This document shows positions 6,598 through 14,696 of a DNA stretch of 64,000 bases, piece after piece (the first letter of the stretch is position 1; every line of letters begins with the position of its first letter). Where the stretch lies: positions 1 to 64,000 of the forward strand of contig NZ_VHLG01000001.1 in NCBI RefSeq assembly GCF_006516955.1, given 5' to 3'. A program made the translations under genes and the position numbers. This DNA is from Martelella alba. GTDB lineage: Bacteria > Pseudomonadota > Alphaproteobacteria > Rhizobiales > Rhizobiaceae. The notes below the pieces were generated by a model. That model searched no databases. It had not been told where the DNA came from and saw nothing but the letters and a program-made list of their open reading frames with translations.

Positions 6598-9516
6598 ATG
6601 CTTGAAAAGACTTATGATGCCGCGCGCGTTGAACCCGATATCGCCAAGCGCTGGGAAGAGGCCGAAGCCTTCCGTGCGGGCGCCAATGCCAAGCCGGGTG
6701 CGGAGTCCTTCAGCATTGTGATACCGCCGCCGAACGTGACGGGCTCACTGCATATGGGCCACGCGCTCAATAATACGCTGCAGGATATTCTGATCCGTTT
6801 TGAGCGCATGCGCGGCAAGGATGTTCTCTGGCAGCCTGGTATGGACCATGCCGGCATCGCCACGCAGATGGTTGTCGAGCGCAAGCTGATGGAAAATCAG
6901 CTGCCCGGACGCCGAGAGATGGGCCGTGAAGCTTTCGTCGATAAGGTCTGGGAATGGAAAGAGGAATCCGGCGGGCAGATCTTCAATCAGTTGCGCCGGC
7001 TCGGCGCTTCCTGTGATTGGTCGCGTGAGCGCTTCACCATGGATGAAGGCCTTTCGAAGGCTGTTTTGGAAGTGTTCGTAACACTTTACAAAGAAGGTCT
7101 GATCTATCGCGGCAAGCGCCTGGTCAACTGGGACCCGAAATTTGAAACTGCCATTTCGGATATGGAAGTCGAGAACAAGGAAGTCGACGGCCATATGTGG
7201 CATTTCAAATATCCGCTGGCCGGGGGAGAAACCTACACCTATGTCGAGAAGGATGAAGACGGGAATATCCTCCTCCAGGAAGAGCGCGACTATATCTCCA
7301 TCGCCACCACCCGTCCGGAAACCATGCTGGGTGATGGTGCCGTCGCTGTCCATCCCTCCGATGAGCGCTACAAGGCGATTGTCGGCAAGCTCTGCGAGAT
7401 CCCCGTCGGGCCGAAGGAGCATCGCCGCCTGATTCCGATCATCACTGACGAATATCCTGACCCGACCTTTGGTTCCGGTGCAGTCAAGATCACCGGTGCG
7501 CATGATTTCAACGACTATCAGGTTGCCACACGCAATAAGATTCCGCTTTACCGGCTGATGAACGAGAAAGCCGAGATGCGAGATGATGGCGAACCCTATG
7601 CCGTATGCGCGGCGCAGGCCATGGCGATCGGCAAGGGCGCAGCGCTGCCGGGCGAGGCGGAGGTCGACGACATCAACCTCGTTCCCGACGATTACCGGGG
7701 CCTTGATCGCTATGTGGCACGCAAGCGGATTGTCGCGGCAATCAATGAGGAGGGCCTTGCTGTTACGGTGAAGAACGCCGAGGGCGAAGAGGTTCCGCTG
7801 GTCGAGAACAAGAAGATCATGCAGCCATTCGGTGACCGTTCCAACGTCGTTATCGAACCGATGCTGACGGACCAGTGGTTTGTTGACAACAAGGCGCTTG
7901 CCGGCCCGCCGCTTGATTCCGTGCGCGAAGGACGGACCAACTTCATTCCGAAGAACTGGGAAAAGACCTATTTCAACTGGCTGGAAAATATCGAGCCATG
8001 GTGCATTTCGCGCCAGCTGTGGTGGGGGCACCAGATCCCGGCCTGGTATGGCCCGGATGGTCAGGTTTTCGTTGAGAAGTCTGAGGAAGAAGCGCTTGAT
8101 GCAGCGGTTCAGCACTATATTTCGCATGAAGGCCCGTGGAAGGCCTGGGTCGAAGAGCGGCTGGAAAATTTTGAGCCGGACCAGATCCTGACGCGTGATG
8201 AGGACGTTCTCGACACCTGGTTCTCTTCCGCACTCTGGCCGTTCTCGACGCTCGGCTGGCCGGATGAGACCGCAGAACTGGCCCGCTACTACCCGACCAG
8301 CGTTCTGGTGACCGGTTTTGATATTATCCCGTTCTGGGTCGTTCGCATGATGCAGATGGGGCTGCATTTCATGAAGAATGATGATGGAGACGGTATCGAG
8401 CCGTTCCACACCATCTATATTCACGCTCTGGTGCGCGATAAGCACGGGCAGAAGATGTCGAAGTCGAAGGGCAACGTCATCGATCCGCTTGAGTTGATCG
8501 ACGAATATGGTGCCGATGCGCTACGCTTTACGCTGGCGATCATGGCGGCGCAGGGGCGCGACGTGAAGCTGGATGAAAGCCGCATCGCCGGCTACCGCAA
8601 CTTTGGCACCAAGCTGTGGAATGCCACGCGCTTTGCCGAGATGAACGGCATGAAGCTGGACCCGGATTTCGAACCGGAAAAGGCGACCCAGACGATCAAC
8701 CGCTGGATCCTGACCGAATTGTCCAAGGCTGCGGAAGAAACAACGCAGGCAATCGAGGCCTATCGCTTCAACGATGCCGCAGGCGCGCTTTATCGCTTTG
8801 TCTGGAATCAGCTTTGCGACTGGTATCTGGAGCTTCTGAAGCCGGTCTTCAGCGGCGAGGATGAAAAGGCCAAGGCCGAAGCCCAGTCCTGCATCGCCTA
8901 CGTGCTTTCGCAAACCTACAAACTCCTGCATCCCTTCATGCCTTTCATGACCGAAGAGCTGTGGGCCTATATTACGGACGGCAAGCAGGGCCTGGCATGC
9001 CATGCAGACTGGCGCGTTCCGATCTTCCGCGATGACAAGGCGGCCGCTGAACTCAACTGGCTGGTCGATCTTATCACTGGCATTCGTTCCGTTCGGGCTG
9101 AAATGAACGTGCCGGCCGGTGCCATGGCGCCGCTCGTCATGATCGGGGCCAATTCCGAAACCCGCGAACGTCTCGGCCGTCACTTCCCGGCTGTCGAACG
9201 TCTGGCGCGCGTGTCGTCACTTGATTTCGAGAAGGTCGCCCCAAAGGGCTCGGCCCAGGTGATCATTGCCGAGGCGACGGCCTGCATTCCGCTTGGTGAT
9301 TTGATCGACATTGCTGCCGAAACTGCACGTCTGACCAAGGCGATCGGCAAGGTCGAGGCCGATATTCAGCGTTCGGAGAAGAAGCTTGGCAACGAGAAGT
9401 TCGTCGCAAATGCTGATCCGGCGGTGGTCGAGACCGAGCGTGAACGGCTGGAAGAGCACCGGCAGCAGCGAGAAATCCTCGCCGTAGCACTGGCTCGGGT
9501 CAACGAGGCTGGCTGA
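6598..9516 (+). CDS. valS: Valyl-tRNA synthetase
   Basis: This 972-residue class I aminoacyl-tRNA synthetase charges tRNA-Val in the cytoplasm. The HIGH-type motif is HMGH (52-55, within PPNVTGSLHMGHAL), and the KMSKS motif lies at 619-623. An editing (CP1) domain lies between them. The C-terminal anticodon domain and a terminal coiled-coil arm (about 905-970) are complete. The ATG at 6598 is the natural family start. The 219-bp gap from popZ, with a terminator inside it, implies its own promoter. Confidence 0.98.
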   Translation: MLEKTYDAARVEPDIAKRWEEAEAFRAGANAKPGAESFSIVIPPPNVTGSLHMGHALNNTLQDILIRFERMRGKDVLWQPGMDHAGIATQMVVERKLMENQLPGRREMGREAFVDKVWEWKEESGGQIFNQLRRLGASCDWSRERFTMDEGLSKAVLEVFVTLYKEGLIYRGKRLVNWDPKFETAISDMEVENKEVDGHMWHFKYPLAGGETYTYVEKDEDGNILLQEERDYISIATTRPETMLGDGAVAVHPSDERYKAIVGKLCEIPVGPKEHRRLIPIITDEYPDPTFGSGAVKITGAHDFNDYQVATRNKIPLYRLMNEKAEMRDDGEPYAVCAAQAMAIGKGAALPGEAEVDDINLVPDDYRGLDRYVARKRIVAAINEEGLAVTVKNAEGEEVPLVENKKIMQPFGDRSNVVIEPMLTDQWFVDNKALAGPPLDSVREGRTNFIPKNWEKTYFNWLENIEPWCISRQLWWGHQIPAWYGPDGQVFVEKSEEEALDAAVQHYISHEGPWKAWVEERLENFEPDQILTRDEDVLDTWFSSALWPFSTLGWPDETAELARYYPTSVLVTGFDIIPFWVVRMMQMGLHFMKNDDGDGIEPFHTIYIHALVRDKHGQKMSKSKGNVIDPLELIDEYGADALRFTLAIMAAQGRDVKLDESRIAGYRNFGTKLWNATRFAEMNGMKLDPDFEPEKATQTINRWILTELSKAAEETTQAIEAYRFNDAAGALYRFVWNQLCDWYLELLKPVFSGEDEKAKAEAQSCIAYVLSQTYKLLHPFMPFMTEELWAYITDGKQGLACHADWRVPIFRDDKAAAELNWLVDLITGIRSVRAEMNVPAGAMAPLVMIGANSETRERLGRHFPAVERLARVSSLDFEKVAPKGSAQVIIAEATACIPLGDLIDIAAETARLTKAIGKVEADIQRSEKKLGNEKFVANADPAVVETERERLEEHRQQREILAVALARVNEAG

Positions 9517-9547
9517 CAAGGGCCGGGCGAACCTGAAATGAATGGAG

Positions 9548-9571
9548 AAGGCGGCCTGATCGGGCCGCCTT
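9548..9571 (+). terminator. Hairpin after valS, left bracket of repeat copy 1
   Basis: AAGGCGGCC (9548-9556) pairs with GGCCGCCTT (9563-9571) around loop TGATCG. It has no T-tract. A near-match in inverted orientation (loop CGATCA) lies at 9781-9804 on the other side of the repeat element. Confidence 0.6.
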
Positions 9572-9579
9572 CAGGGGGG

Positions 9580-9773
9580 CTGACAAAACTCACCCCCTTC
9601 TGCTGATGTCATGCCTGTGCTTGTCACAGGCATCCAGCCGACGCGCGTCCGCGCGGCGAAAGGACTTGTCTATTCAAAGTCTTATGAAACTGGATCCCCG
9701 TGACAAGCACGGGGATGACGACGGAGGGGGCGGCCATTCCACCCAGAACAGGCAATCTGAACGACTTTGTCAG
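9580..9773. repeat. Dispersed intergenic element, copy 1 (194 bp)
   Basis: The element is bounded by 8-bp terminal inverted repeats CTGACAAA (9580-9587) and TTTGTCAG (9766-9773). It contains two perfect internal hairpins: ATGCCTGTG/CACAGGCAT at 9611-9633 and CCCCGTG/CACGGGG at 9696-9714. It shares long identical blocks with copy 2 at 26999-27192, which is the same length, and with the partial copy at 50567-50713. It has no coding capacity. It lies between the convergent valS and ABM genes. Confidence 0.85.
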
Positions 9774-9780
9774 CAGCCTG

Positions 9781-9807
9781 AAGGCGACCCGATCAGACTG
9801 CCTTTTT
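9781..9807. terminator. Hairpin with T-tract, right bracket of repeat copy 1
   Basis: AAGGCGACC (9781-9789) pairs imperfectly with GACTGCCTT (9796-9804), then TTT. It is the reverse complement of the hairpin at 9548-9571 with three differences. It could end transcription coming from valS. Confidence 0.6.
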
Positions 9808-9820
9808 CGTTCGTGCCAGC

Positions 9821-10150
9821 CTATTTCCGGCCAAAACCATAGGCGCGATCGATCCTGCCGATTCGGACATCGTATGCCTCATACCAGTTTTCGCGCCCCA
9901 GGTGCTGGGCGGCGAGGTGATCGACATTGCGCTTCCAGGCGCGGATTGCTTCTTCGTTTTCCCAGTAGGAATTGGTGATGCCGAAGCCGTCATTGCCGCG
10001 GGCGCTGTCAAATCCGATAAAGCCTGGCTGCTCCTGCGCCAATTCAACCATTTTATCCGACATCGCGTCATAGGCCAGATGATCGGCCTCGCGACGCTGT
10101 GATGAAAAAGCGACGATATAATAGGGTGGTGCAGGAAATGCATTGGGCAT
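9821..10150 (-). CDS. Antibiotic biosynthesis monooxygenase (ABM) domain protein
   Basis: The 109-residue protein has the small ferredoxin-like ABM fold pattern. It starts with a beta strand (YYIVAFSSQRR), then a helix (YDAMSDKMVELAQEQPGFIGFDSA), then NSYWENEEAIRAWKRNVDH, which is a typical ABM signature. Such proteins are mostly uncharacterised monooxygenase-like or stress proteins that act as dimers. The start ATG at 10150 lies 23 bp after the LysE-like remnant on the same strand. The specific function is unknown. Confidence 0.8.
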   Translation of the reverse strand: MPNAFPAPPYYIVAFSSQRREADHLAYDAMSDKMVELAQEQPGFIGFDSARGNDGFGITNSYWENEEAIRAWKRNVDHLAAQHLGRENWYEAYDVRIGRIDRAYGFGRK

Positions 10151-10173
10151 AGCTGTTGAATCCGTTGTTTCTT

Positions 10174-10470
10174 TCAGATCCGGCGGGCCGCATCCAGTAT
10201 CTTCAGGCCAAAAAGCAGCATGAAGCCAGGGGCGAGCCGGCTTTCAAAATCGCTCCGGTCATATGGGTCATAATCACTGACTCTTGGTATAAGCCAGATG
10301 AAGGAGGCCGCGGCAACGCCAGCTGCGGCGCGAAAACCTGCCGAACGTGACCGCGCTGCCGTGAAATAGCTGACGGCAACCGTGTTCGGCCCCGGCCGCA
10401 TCGCCATCAGAAGATGAATGAGTGCGAAATGCAGGAATGCACTAGGCATGGCCGTCGATCCGTTTGTCAA
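10174..10470 (-). pseudogene. LysE/RhtB-family amino-acid exporter remnant, internally deleted
   Basis: The 98-codon frame begins like a LysE-type exporter (helix 1 with RPGPNTVAVSYFTAARSRSAGFRAAAGVAAASF, about 25-57). It then jumps through a non-hydrophobic stretch (SDYDPYDRSDFESR) to what looks like the last membrane helix (APGFMLLFGLKILDAARR). Complete members have about 200-210 residues and six helices, so roughly half the protein is missing. The frame is still open, so the deletion may have preserved frame. About 36 bp around its second ATG (10449) resemble the start region of the downstream ABM gene, which hints at local recombination. It is probably non-functional. Confidence 0.65.
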
Positions 10471-10536
10471 AGGCTTGGCATGGGCATTTCGGCGGCTCGG
10501 GTCGGTTCTGTCAAGCCGTGGTGCTTGCCACCACGC

Positions 10537-11307
10537 CTACATCTTCACCGAATGACCGCCGTCAACGGTGATCGTGGCACCATTGATGAAAGACCCCGCA
10601 TCGCTGGCGAGCAGCAGCGCCGCACCGGCAATTTCCTCAGGCCGGCCCCAGCGCTGTACCGGAACGCGGGATTGGGCGAAGGCCAGCATATCTGGATCAT
10701 CGGCCAGGTGGGCATTGGTTTGCGTTGCGAACATGCCGGGCGCGATGATGTTGCTGGTAATACCGACCGGGCCATATTCTACTGCCAGTGCACGGGCAAG
10801 GCCTTCCAGCCCGGCCTTGGCCGCCGGATAGAGATTGTCGCCGGGCAGCGCATTATGGGCGGTGATCGAGCTGATGAAGATCAGCCGACCATGCCCCTTC
10901 GCTTTCATCACTGTGGCAGCGTCGCGGGAAAGGGCGATGGCTCCAATCAGATCGGTGGCCATGAAAGCGGTAATCTCGTCGTCGCTGAAGGCGCCAATGC
11001 TGCGGCGATCGCGTGCGCCGACATTGTTGACAAGGATATCGATCTGGCCATGCGTTTCGAGGATATCGGCCAGGGCCGCCCGCCGGGCTTCACCATCGGC
11101 GAGATCGAAGGCGCTGTAGGAGATCTTGCCGCCCGTCGAGCGGATATCATCACAAGCGGCGGCGAGACCTGCCTCATTGCGTCCGGTGATAATCACATGG
11201 GCGCCAGCTTCGGCAAATGAACGGGAGATTTCAAAGCCAAGGCCCTGCCGCGCGCCCGTGACAAGTGCGATCCGTCCACTGAGAGAGAAGCGATCGAGAA
11301 TGGTCAT
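10537..11307 (-). CDS. SDR-family NAD(P)-dependent oxidoreductase
   Basis: The 256-residue classical short-chain dehydrogenase has the cofactor motif TGARQGLG (17-24), the NNVG motif (94-97), the catalytic serine in ISSITA (146/147) and the YxxxK pair Y160/K164. The C-terminal motif DGGHSVKM is complete. Overall it resembles gluconate 5-dehydrogenase / 3-oxoacyl-ACP reductase-like SDRs, but the substrate cannot be assigned. T41-G-R43 after the second strand suggests NADPH preference. It is transcribed away from the rplM-rpsI terminator and towards the LysE-like remnant. Confidence 0.9.
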   Translation of the reverse strand: MTILDRFSLSGRIALVTGARQGLGFEISRSFAEAGAHVIITGRNEAGLAAACDDIRSTGGKISYSAFDLADGEARRAALADILETHGQIDILVNNVGARDRRSIGAFSDDEITAFMATDLIGAIALSRDAATVMKAKGHGRLIFISSITAHNALPGDNLYPAAKAGLEGLARALAVEYGPVGITSNIIAPGMFATQTNAHLADDPDMLAFAQSRVPVQRWGRPEEIAGAALLLASDAGSFINGATITVDGGHSVKM

Positions 11308-11471
11308 GGCGAAGCAATCCTTTACTGGAGGTCAAGTGGGGTCGGGTGATGGCAGGATATCCTGTTTTCAGGCATCTTTCAGGCGGGGCAACCCGAAATG
11401 CTGTTTCCCGATCACATGAGGCCGGCTGATCGTGAAGGCGACCTTGTGGGGCGCGTGGGCTGCAAAACAAG

Positions 11472-11498
11472 AAAAGGGCCGCACGAGGCGGCCCTTTT
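11472..11498 (-). terminator. Terminator of the rplM-rpsI operon
   Basis: A perfect stem AAAAGGGCCGC / GCGGCCCTTTT with a five-base loop lies 24 bp after the rpsI stop codon. Flanking T/A runs make it functional in both directions. Confidence 0.88.
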
Positions 11499-11522
11499 CC
11501 AAAACTGCAATGTCCCGAGCGA

Positions 11523-12002
11523 TTAGCGCTTGGAGAACTGGAACGAACGGCGGGCCTTGGCCTTACCGTACTTCTTACGTTCAACAACACGGCTGTCGCG
11601 GGTCAGGAAGCCACCCTTCTTCAGGATCGAGCGCAGAGCCGGTTCATAGTAGGTCAGCGCCTTGGAGATGCCGTGACGAACGGCACCGGCCTGACCGGAC
11701 AGGCCGCCGCCTGCAACGGTGGCGACGATGTCGAACTGGCCATCACGTGCCGCGGCAACGATCGGCTGCTGCAGGATCATCTGCAGAACCGGGCGGCCAA
11801 AATAGGCGGTGAAGTCCTTGCCATTGACGGTGATCTTGCCGGAACCAGCCTTGACCCATACGCGGGCGACGGCGTCCTTACGCTTGCCGGTGGCATAGGA
11901 ACGACCGAGGTCGTCTACCTTGCGTTCGTGAACCGGAGCGGCAGGGGTGGCATCGGCAGTGGCGATATCGCCCAGGGCCTTCAGATCGGAAAGCTCGGCC
12001 AT
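11523..12002 (-). CDS. rpsI: 30S ribosomal protein S9
   Basis: The 159-residue protein has the alphaproteobacterial N-terminal extension (about 1-35) before the S9 core, which starts [15 protein letters not shown]. The C-terminal tail RRSFQFSKR, which reaches the P-site tRNA, is intact. Its ATG overlaps the rplM stop codon (TAATG), so the two are translationally coupled. Confidence 0.98.
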   Translation of the reverse strand: MAELSDLKALGDIATADATPAAPVHERKVDDLGRSYATGKRKDAVARVWVKAGSGKITVNGKDFTAYFGRPVLQMILQQPIVAAARDGQFDIVATVAGGGLSGQAGAVRHGISKALTYYEPALRSILKKGGFLTRDSRVVERKKYGKAKARRSFQFSKR

Positions 12003-12466
12003 TATGCGCTCCTTACATTCTTGCTGTTGAGCTTCGCAATATCAACTGCGACGGGATTCTGTGCTTCATGCGGATGGTTCGGACCTGCATAGACGCGCAG
12101 GTTCTTCATCTGGCGACGGCCAAGCGGGCCGCGCGGGATCATGCGCTCGACAGCCTTCTCGATGACGCGTTCCGGGAAACGGCCTTCGATGATCTGGCGC
12201 GCAGTGCGTTCCTTGATGCCGCCGATATAGCCGGTGTGCCAGTAGTACATCTTGTCGGTGTACTTCTTGCCGGTCATAGCGACCTTTTCGGCATTGATCA
12301 CGATGACATTGTCACCGTCGTCAACATGCGGCGTGTAGGTGGCTTTGTGCTTGCCACGCAGACGAAGTGCGATGAGCGAGGCGAGGCGACCGAGGACGAG
12401 GCCTTCAGCGTCGATCACGACCCACTTCTTTTCCACCTCGAGAGGCTTCTGGGAAAAGGTAACCAT
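12002..12466 (-). CDS. rplM: 50S ribosomal protein L13
   Basis: The 154-residue protein starts at the ATG at 12466 ([20 protein letters not shown]), the normal family start. The frame is open 15 codons further, but that part is not conserved. The core signature ([36 protein letters not shown], and [21 protein letters not shown] near the end) is intact. It is the first gene of the rplM-rpsI operon. Confidence 0.98.
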   Translation of the reverse strand: MVTFSQKPLEVEKKWVVIDAEGLVLGRLASLIALRLRGKHKATYTPHVDDGDNVIVINAEKVAMTGKKYTDKMYYWHTGYIGGIKERTARQIIEGRFPERVIEKAVERMIPRGPLGRRQMKNLRVYAGPNHPHEAQNPVAVDIAKLNSKNVRSA

Positions 12467-12778
12467 TTTTTCTACTCTTGTTTTGGACCCGGTCCGTTGC
12501 CGGTCGGGCATTTCTTGTTGCTTCTATTGATGCGCGAAAGACGCCTCAAACGACAACGCCGACCGTAGCCGACGTCTGCGGTTGTATAATCGGGCGACGC
12601 CTGGAGGTCAAGCTCTGTATCTTCTAGCTATGTAAAAAATACCATTGTAAAACAATCACTTAATAATGCGGTAAAATAATACCGTACATCGAGGGGCGGT
12701 GGTGGCCTCGTTTTCGGCGTTTCACTGCTCTAACGAGAATTTATATGCCGCGCCATGCGTCCGGGTGAAATGAATTGA

Positions 12779-12790
12779 GAACAGGTGTTC
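12779..12790. promoter_or_regulatory. Palindrome GAAC-N4-GTTC upstream of the VOC gene
   Basis: AGAACA-GG-TGTTCT (12778-12791) is a perfect inverted repeat. It has the GAAC-N4-GTTC form of Gram-positive LexA boxes. It lies 50 bp before the alphaproteobacterial-type direct repeat at 12841-12855. Its function here is unproven. Confidence 0.35.
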
Positions 12791-12812
12791 TGTGATGGGC
12801 GGGCAATCCCTA

Positions 12813-12855
12813 TTGACTTGACTTATGCGATGGCTAGACTGAACAAAAGAGGAAC
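12813..12855 (+). promoter_or_regulatory. Sigma-70 type promoter with alphaproteobacterial LexA box
   Basis: TTGACT (12813-12818) and TAGACT (12835-12840) are spaced by 16 bp. Immediately after, GAAC-AAAAGAG-GAAC (12841-12855) matches the alphaproteobacterial LexA operator, a direct repeat GTTC-N7-GTTC read on the other strand. The overlap with the expected start of transcription would let LexA repress the VOC gene. Confidence 0.65.
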
Positions 12856-12870
12856 AAATGGGGTTTGTCC

Positions 12871-13308
12871 ATGAAAGAATTTGATCGACGCATCACGATG
12901 CTTACACTTGGCGTGGCTGATCTTCAGCGTTCCACCGCATTTTATGGACGCCTTGGCTGGGCGCGTTCTGTTGCCTCGCAGGATGGCGTCACTTTCATTG
13001 CGCTTGACGGGATCGTGCTGTCGTTGTTCGGCCGCAAGGCGCTGGCGGAGGATGCGGGCCTGGAGGAGGGCATTGCCGGTGGGTTTCCCGGTTTCTCAAT
13101 GGCCTATAATGTCGGCAGCGAGGCGGCGGTCGATGAAACAGTGCAATTTGCCTGCGAATGCGGTGCGACATTGGTAAAACCGCCCCGCAAGGTCTTTTGG
13201 GGCGGCTATTCGGGTTATGTCGCCGATCCCGACGGCTTCCTTTGGGAGGTTGCATTCAACCCCTTCATGCCGCTGGATGACACTGGGTGCATGGTGCTGG
13301 ACAGATAG
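12871..13308 (+). CDS. VOC (glyoxalase/bleomycin-resistance) family protein
   Basis: The 145-residue single-domain protein shows two paired βαβββ modules. The first is ITMLTLGVADLQRSTAFYGRLGW, with VTFIALDGIVLSLFGR; the second is GATLVKPPRKVFWGGYSGYVADPDGFLWEVAFNPF. The DPDGFLWE segment is the usual metal-ligand region. The ATG at 12871 is preferred; an in-frame TTG lies two codons upstream. Family members range from glyoxalases to drug-binding proteins, so the substrate is unknown. A LexA-type box in its promoter suggests induction by DNA damage. Confidence 0.85.
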   Translation: MKEFDRRITMLTLGVADLQRSTAFYGRLGWARSVASQDGVTFIALDGIVLSLFGRKALAEDAGLEEGIAGGFPGFSMAYNVGSEAAVDETVQFACECGATLVKPPRKVFWGGYSGYVADPDGFLWEVAFNPFMPLDDTGCMVLDR

Positions 13309-13317
13309 GCTGCTGCG

Positions 13318-13659
13318 TTACCTGTCGCAGAACAACGCCAGCGGATCGTCGGAGCAATCCGGCGGGCCGGATTCGCAGCTGAGCACGAGGCAGGATTTTG
13401 TGTCCTTGGTCGGGATATAATTTTTCACTGCATGGCCTGCCTGCACGAAGCAGACGCCCGGGCTTTTGACATAGCGGTCGTAAAGAATGCGGCCGCTGCC
13501 ATCCGGGGCTGGATAACGTAAAATTGCAGCGCCTTCCTGGGCAACAACGGCCTGTGCCTGGGCGCAGGTCATGGTATTGACATCATATCTGTTGATGGCG
13601 CTGGCCGGTGCTGTTGTGGCCACCAGAAGTGCGGCAGCGAGAGCGAGTTTCAATTTCAT
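13318..13659 (-). CDS. Small secreted cysteine-containing protein
   Basis: The 113-residue protein has a clear signal peptide (MKLKLALAAALLVATTAPASA, cleavage at about 21). The mature part is about 90 residues with six cysteines (TMTCAQAQ, GVCFVQ, KSCLVLSCES, PDCSDD, ALFCDR), suggesting disulfides in the periplasm. The pattern TCAQAQAVVAQEGAAILRY recurs in small exported proteins of this order, whose role is unknown. It is convergent with the VOC gene. Confidence 0.75.
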   Translation of the reverse strand: MKLKLALAAALLVATTAPASAINRYDVNTMTCAQAQAVVAQEGAAILRYPAPDGSGRILYDRYVKSPGVCFVQAGHAVKNYIPTKDTKSCLVLSCESGPPDCSDDPLALFCDR

Positions 13660-13721
13660 TGGATCCTCCAGACGATCAACCGATGATTGTTTGACAGTAA
13701 CATGCAGAAGGGTTGTTTTCC

Positions 13722-14150
13722 ATGAACGAAATTGGCGAAGATCAGATTATCCGTCACGTTCTTGAGAGTGCCGAAACCATAGCGCTGGTCGGCGCTTCGC
13801 CAAAACCCGAGCGGCCGAGCTATGGTGTGATGGGCTTTCTTTTGTCGCATGGATATGATGTCATACCAGTCAATCCCGGCCTTGCCGGCAAGACCATCCA
13901 TGGCCAAATGGTCTATGCCAGCCTTGCCGATATTGGCCGCCCGCTGGACATGATTGATGTCTTTCGCGCATCGGATTTCGTCGGCGGTGTCGTTGACGAG
14001 GCACTGGCCCTGAACCCTTTGCCGAAGGTGATCTGGATGCAGCTTGGGATTGTCAATGAGGTGGCGGCGGCAAAAGCGCGGACCCTGGGGCTGACCGTGA
14101 TCATGGATCGGTGCCCGGCCATTGAAATACCGCGCTTGCTGGGACACTAG
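13722..14150 (+). CDS. CoA-binding protein (YccU-like, Rossmann fold)
   Basis: The 142-residue single CoA-binding domain protein resembles the N-terminal nucleotide-binding domain of succinyl-CoA synthetase alpha subunit. It shows IALVGASPKPERPSYGVMGFL (dinucleotide-type loop), VIPVNPGLAGKTIHG, IDVFRASDFV and a C-terminal IMDRCPAIEIPRL, in which the cysteine is family-typical. The ATG at 13722 is chosen over an in-frame TTG three codons upstream. Members are often linked to methionine or cysteine metabolism, and metY lies close downstream, but no direct role is known. Confidence 0.88.
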   Translation: MNEIGEDQIIRHVLESAETIALVGASPKPERPSYGVMGFLLSHGYDVIPVNPGLAGKTIHGQMVYASLADIGRPLDMIDVFRASDFVGGVVDEALALNPLPKVIWMQLGIVNEVAAAKARTLGLTVIMDRCPAIEIPRLLGH

Positions 14151-14171
14151 ACATCGTGTCTCAAAGGATTG

Positions 14172-14555
14172 TCAGCCTCTCAGCATATGCGGATTGGCCC
14201 GCATTTCATTGAGGATTTCCTGATTTTCGCAATAGTCGGTGAAATTGCGTTCCGCCGTTTCGCAGGAAAGATCGTTTCGGCAGCGCGCCTTGGCGTGGCA
14301 AGCGGCGCAATTGGCCTGCATGCCATAATAGAGCCTTCGATACTGAAACTCGGCTTCGACCGGATCAATATTGAGGGCCTTCATCATTTCCGTCATTTCA
14401 TTGGCGTCACGTGGCTCGGCATTGGCAATGTCTTTTGCCACAAGCCGCTGAAGAAAGGCCAGAAGTCCGGCCTCTTCGCCTTCAAAATGCTCTGTGCTGC
14501 GCCATTCGGCAAAACGATCGCATGCGCGATCTTCATGGTCTGGTATAGTGCCCAT
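14172..14555 (-). CDS. DUF6455 family protein
   Basis: The 127-residue protein carries the family's cysteine motif ANCAACHAKARCRNDL, followed by NFTDYCENQEILNEM near the C-terminus. The paired cysteines suggest a small metal or redox centre. The start is the ATG at 14555 with GGGAG seven bases upstream; the much longer open frame upstream is antisense to metY and not real. It is convergent with the CoA-binding gene and divergent from metY. The function is unknown. Confidence 0.72.
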   Translation of the reverse strand: MGTIPDHEDRACDRFAEWRSTEHFEGEEAGLLAFLQRLVAKDIANAEPRDANEMTEMMKALNIDPVEAEFQYRRLYYGMQANCAACHAKARCRNDLSCETAERNFTDYCENQEILNEMRANPHMLRG

Positions 14556-14696
14556 CGCAAGCTCCCTTAATGTAGGGCAGTCTTGACGTTTGCACAGAAT
14601 GCAGCATTGATCTTGATCAAAAGAGGCCGTTCCTGGTCGCGAGGAAGACGTTTTATATCCGGGGGCGGGGGACGACATAACGCAAGGGAAGGAGAT

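Larger units (their letters stand above)
12467..12870. other. Intergenic region between rplM and the VOC gene
   Basis: This 404-bp divergent region should hold the rplM promoter. It also holds the VOC gene promoter and two LexA-like sites, described separately. Around 12630-12690 it is AT-rich and contains a short inverted repeat, CGGTA-N6-TACCG. No gene is seen. Confidence 0.5.

Noticed and set aside
6745-8445. 566-codon minus-strand open frame inside valS
   Set aside because: Mirror frame of a GC-rich coding sequence. The valS frame is complete and conserved, and the antisense product has no recognisable domain.
10414-11220. 268-codon plus-strand open frame opposite the SDR gene
   Set aside because: Antisense shadow. 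The minus-strand SDR has complete cofactor and catalytic motifs.
14556-14696. Possible SAM-II riboswitch before metY
   Set aside because: This riboswitch is common before methionine genes in the class, but the conserved pseudoknot blocks are not visible in the 140 bp upstream of metY.
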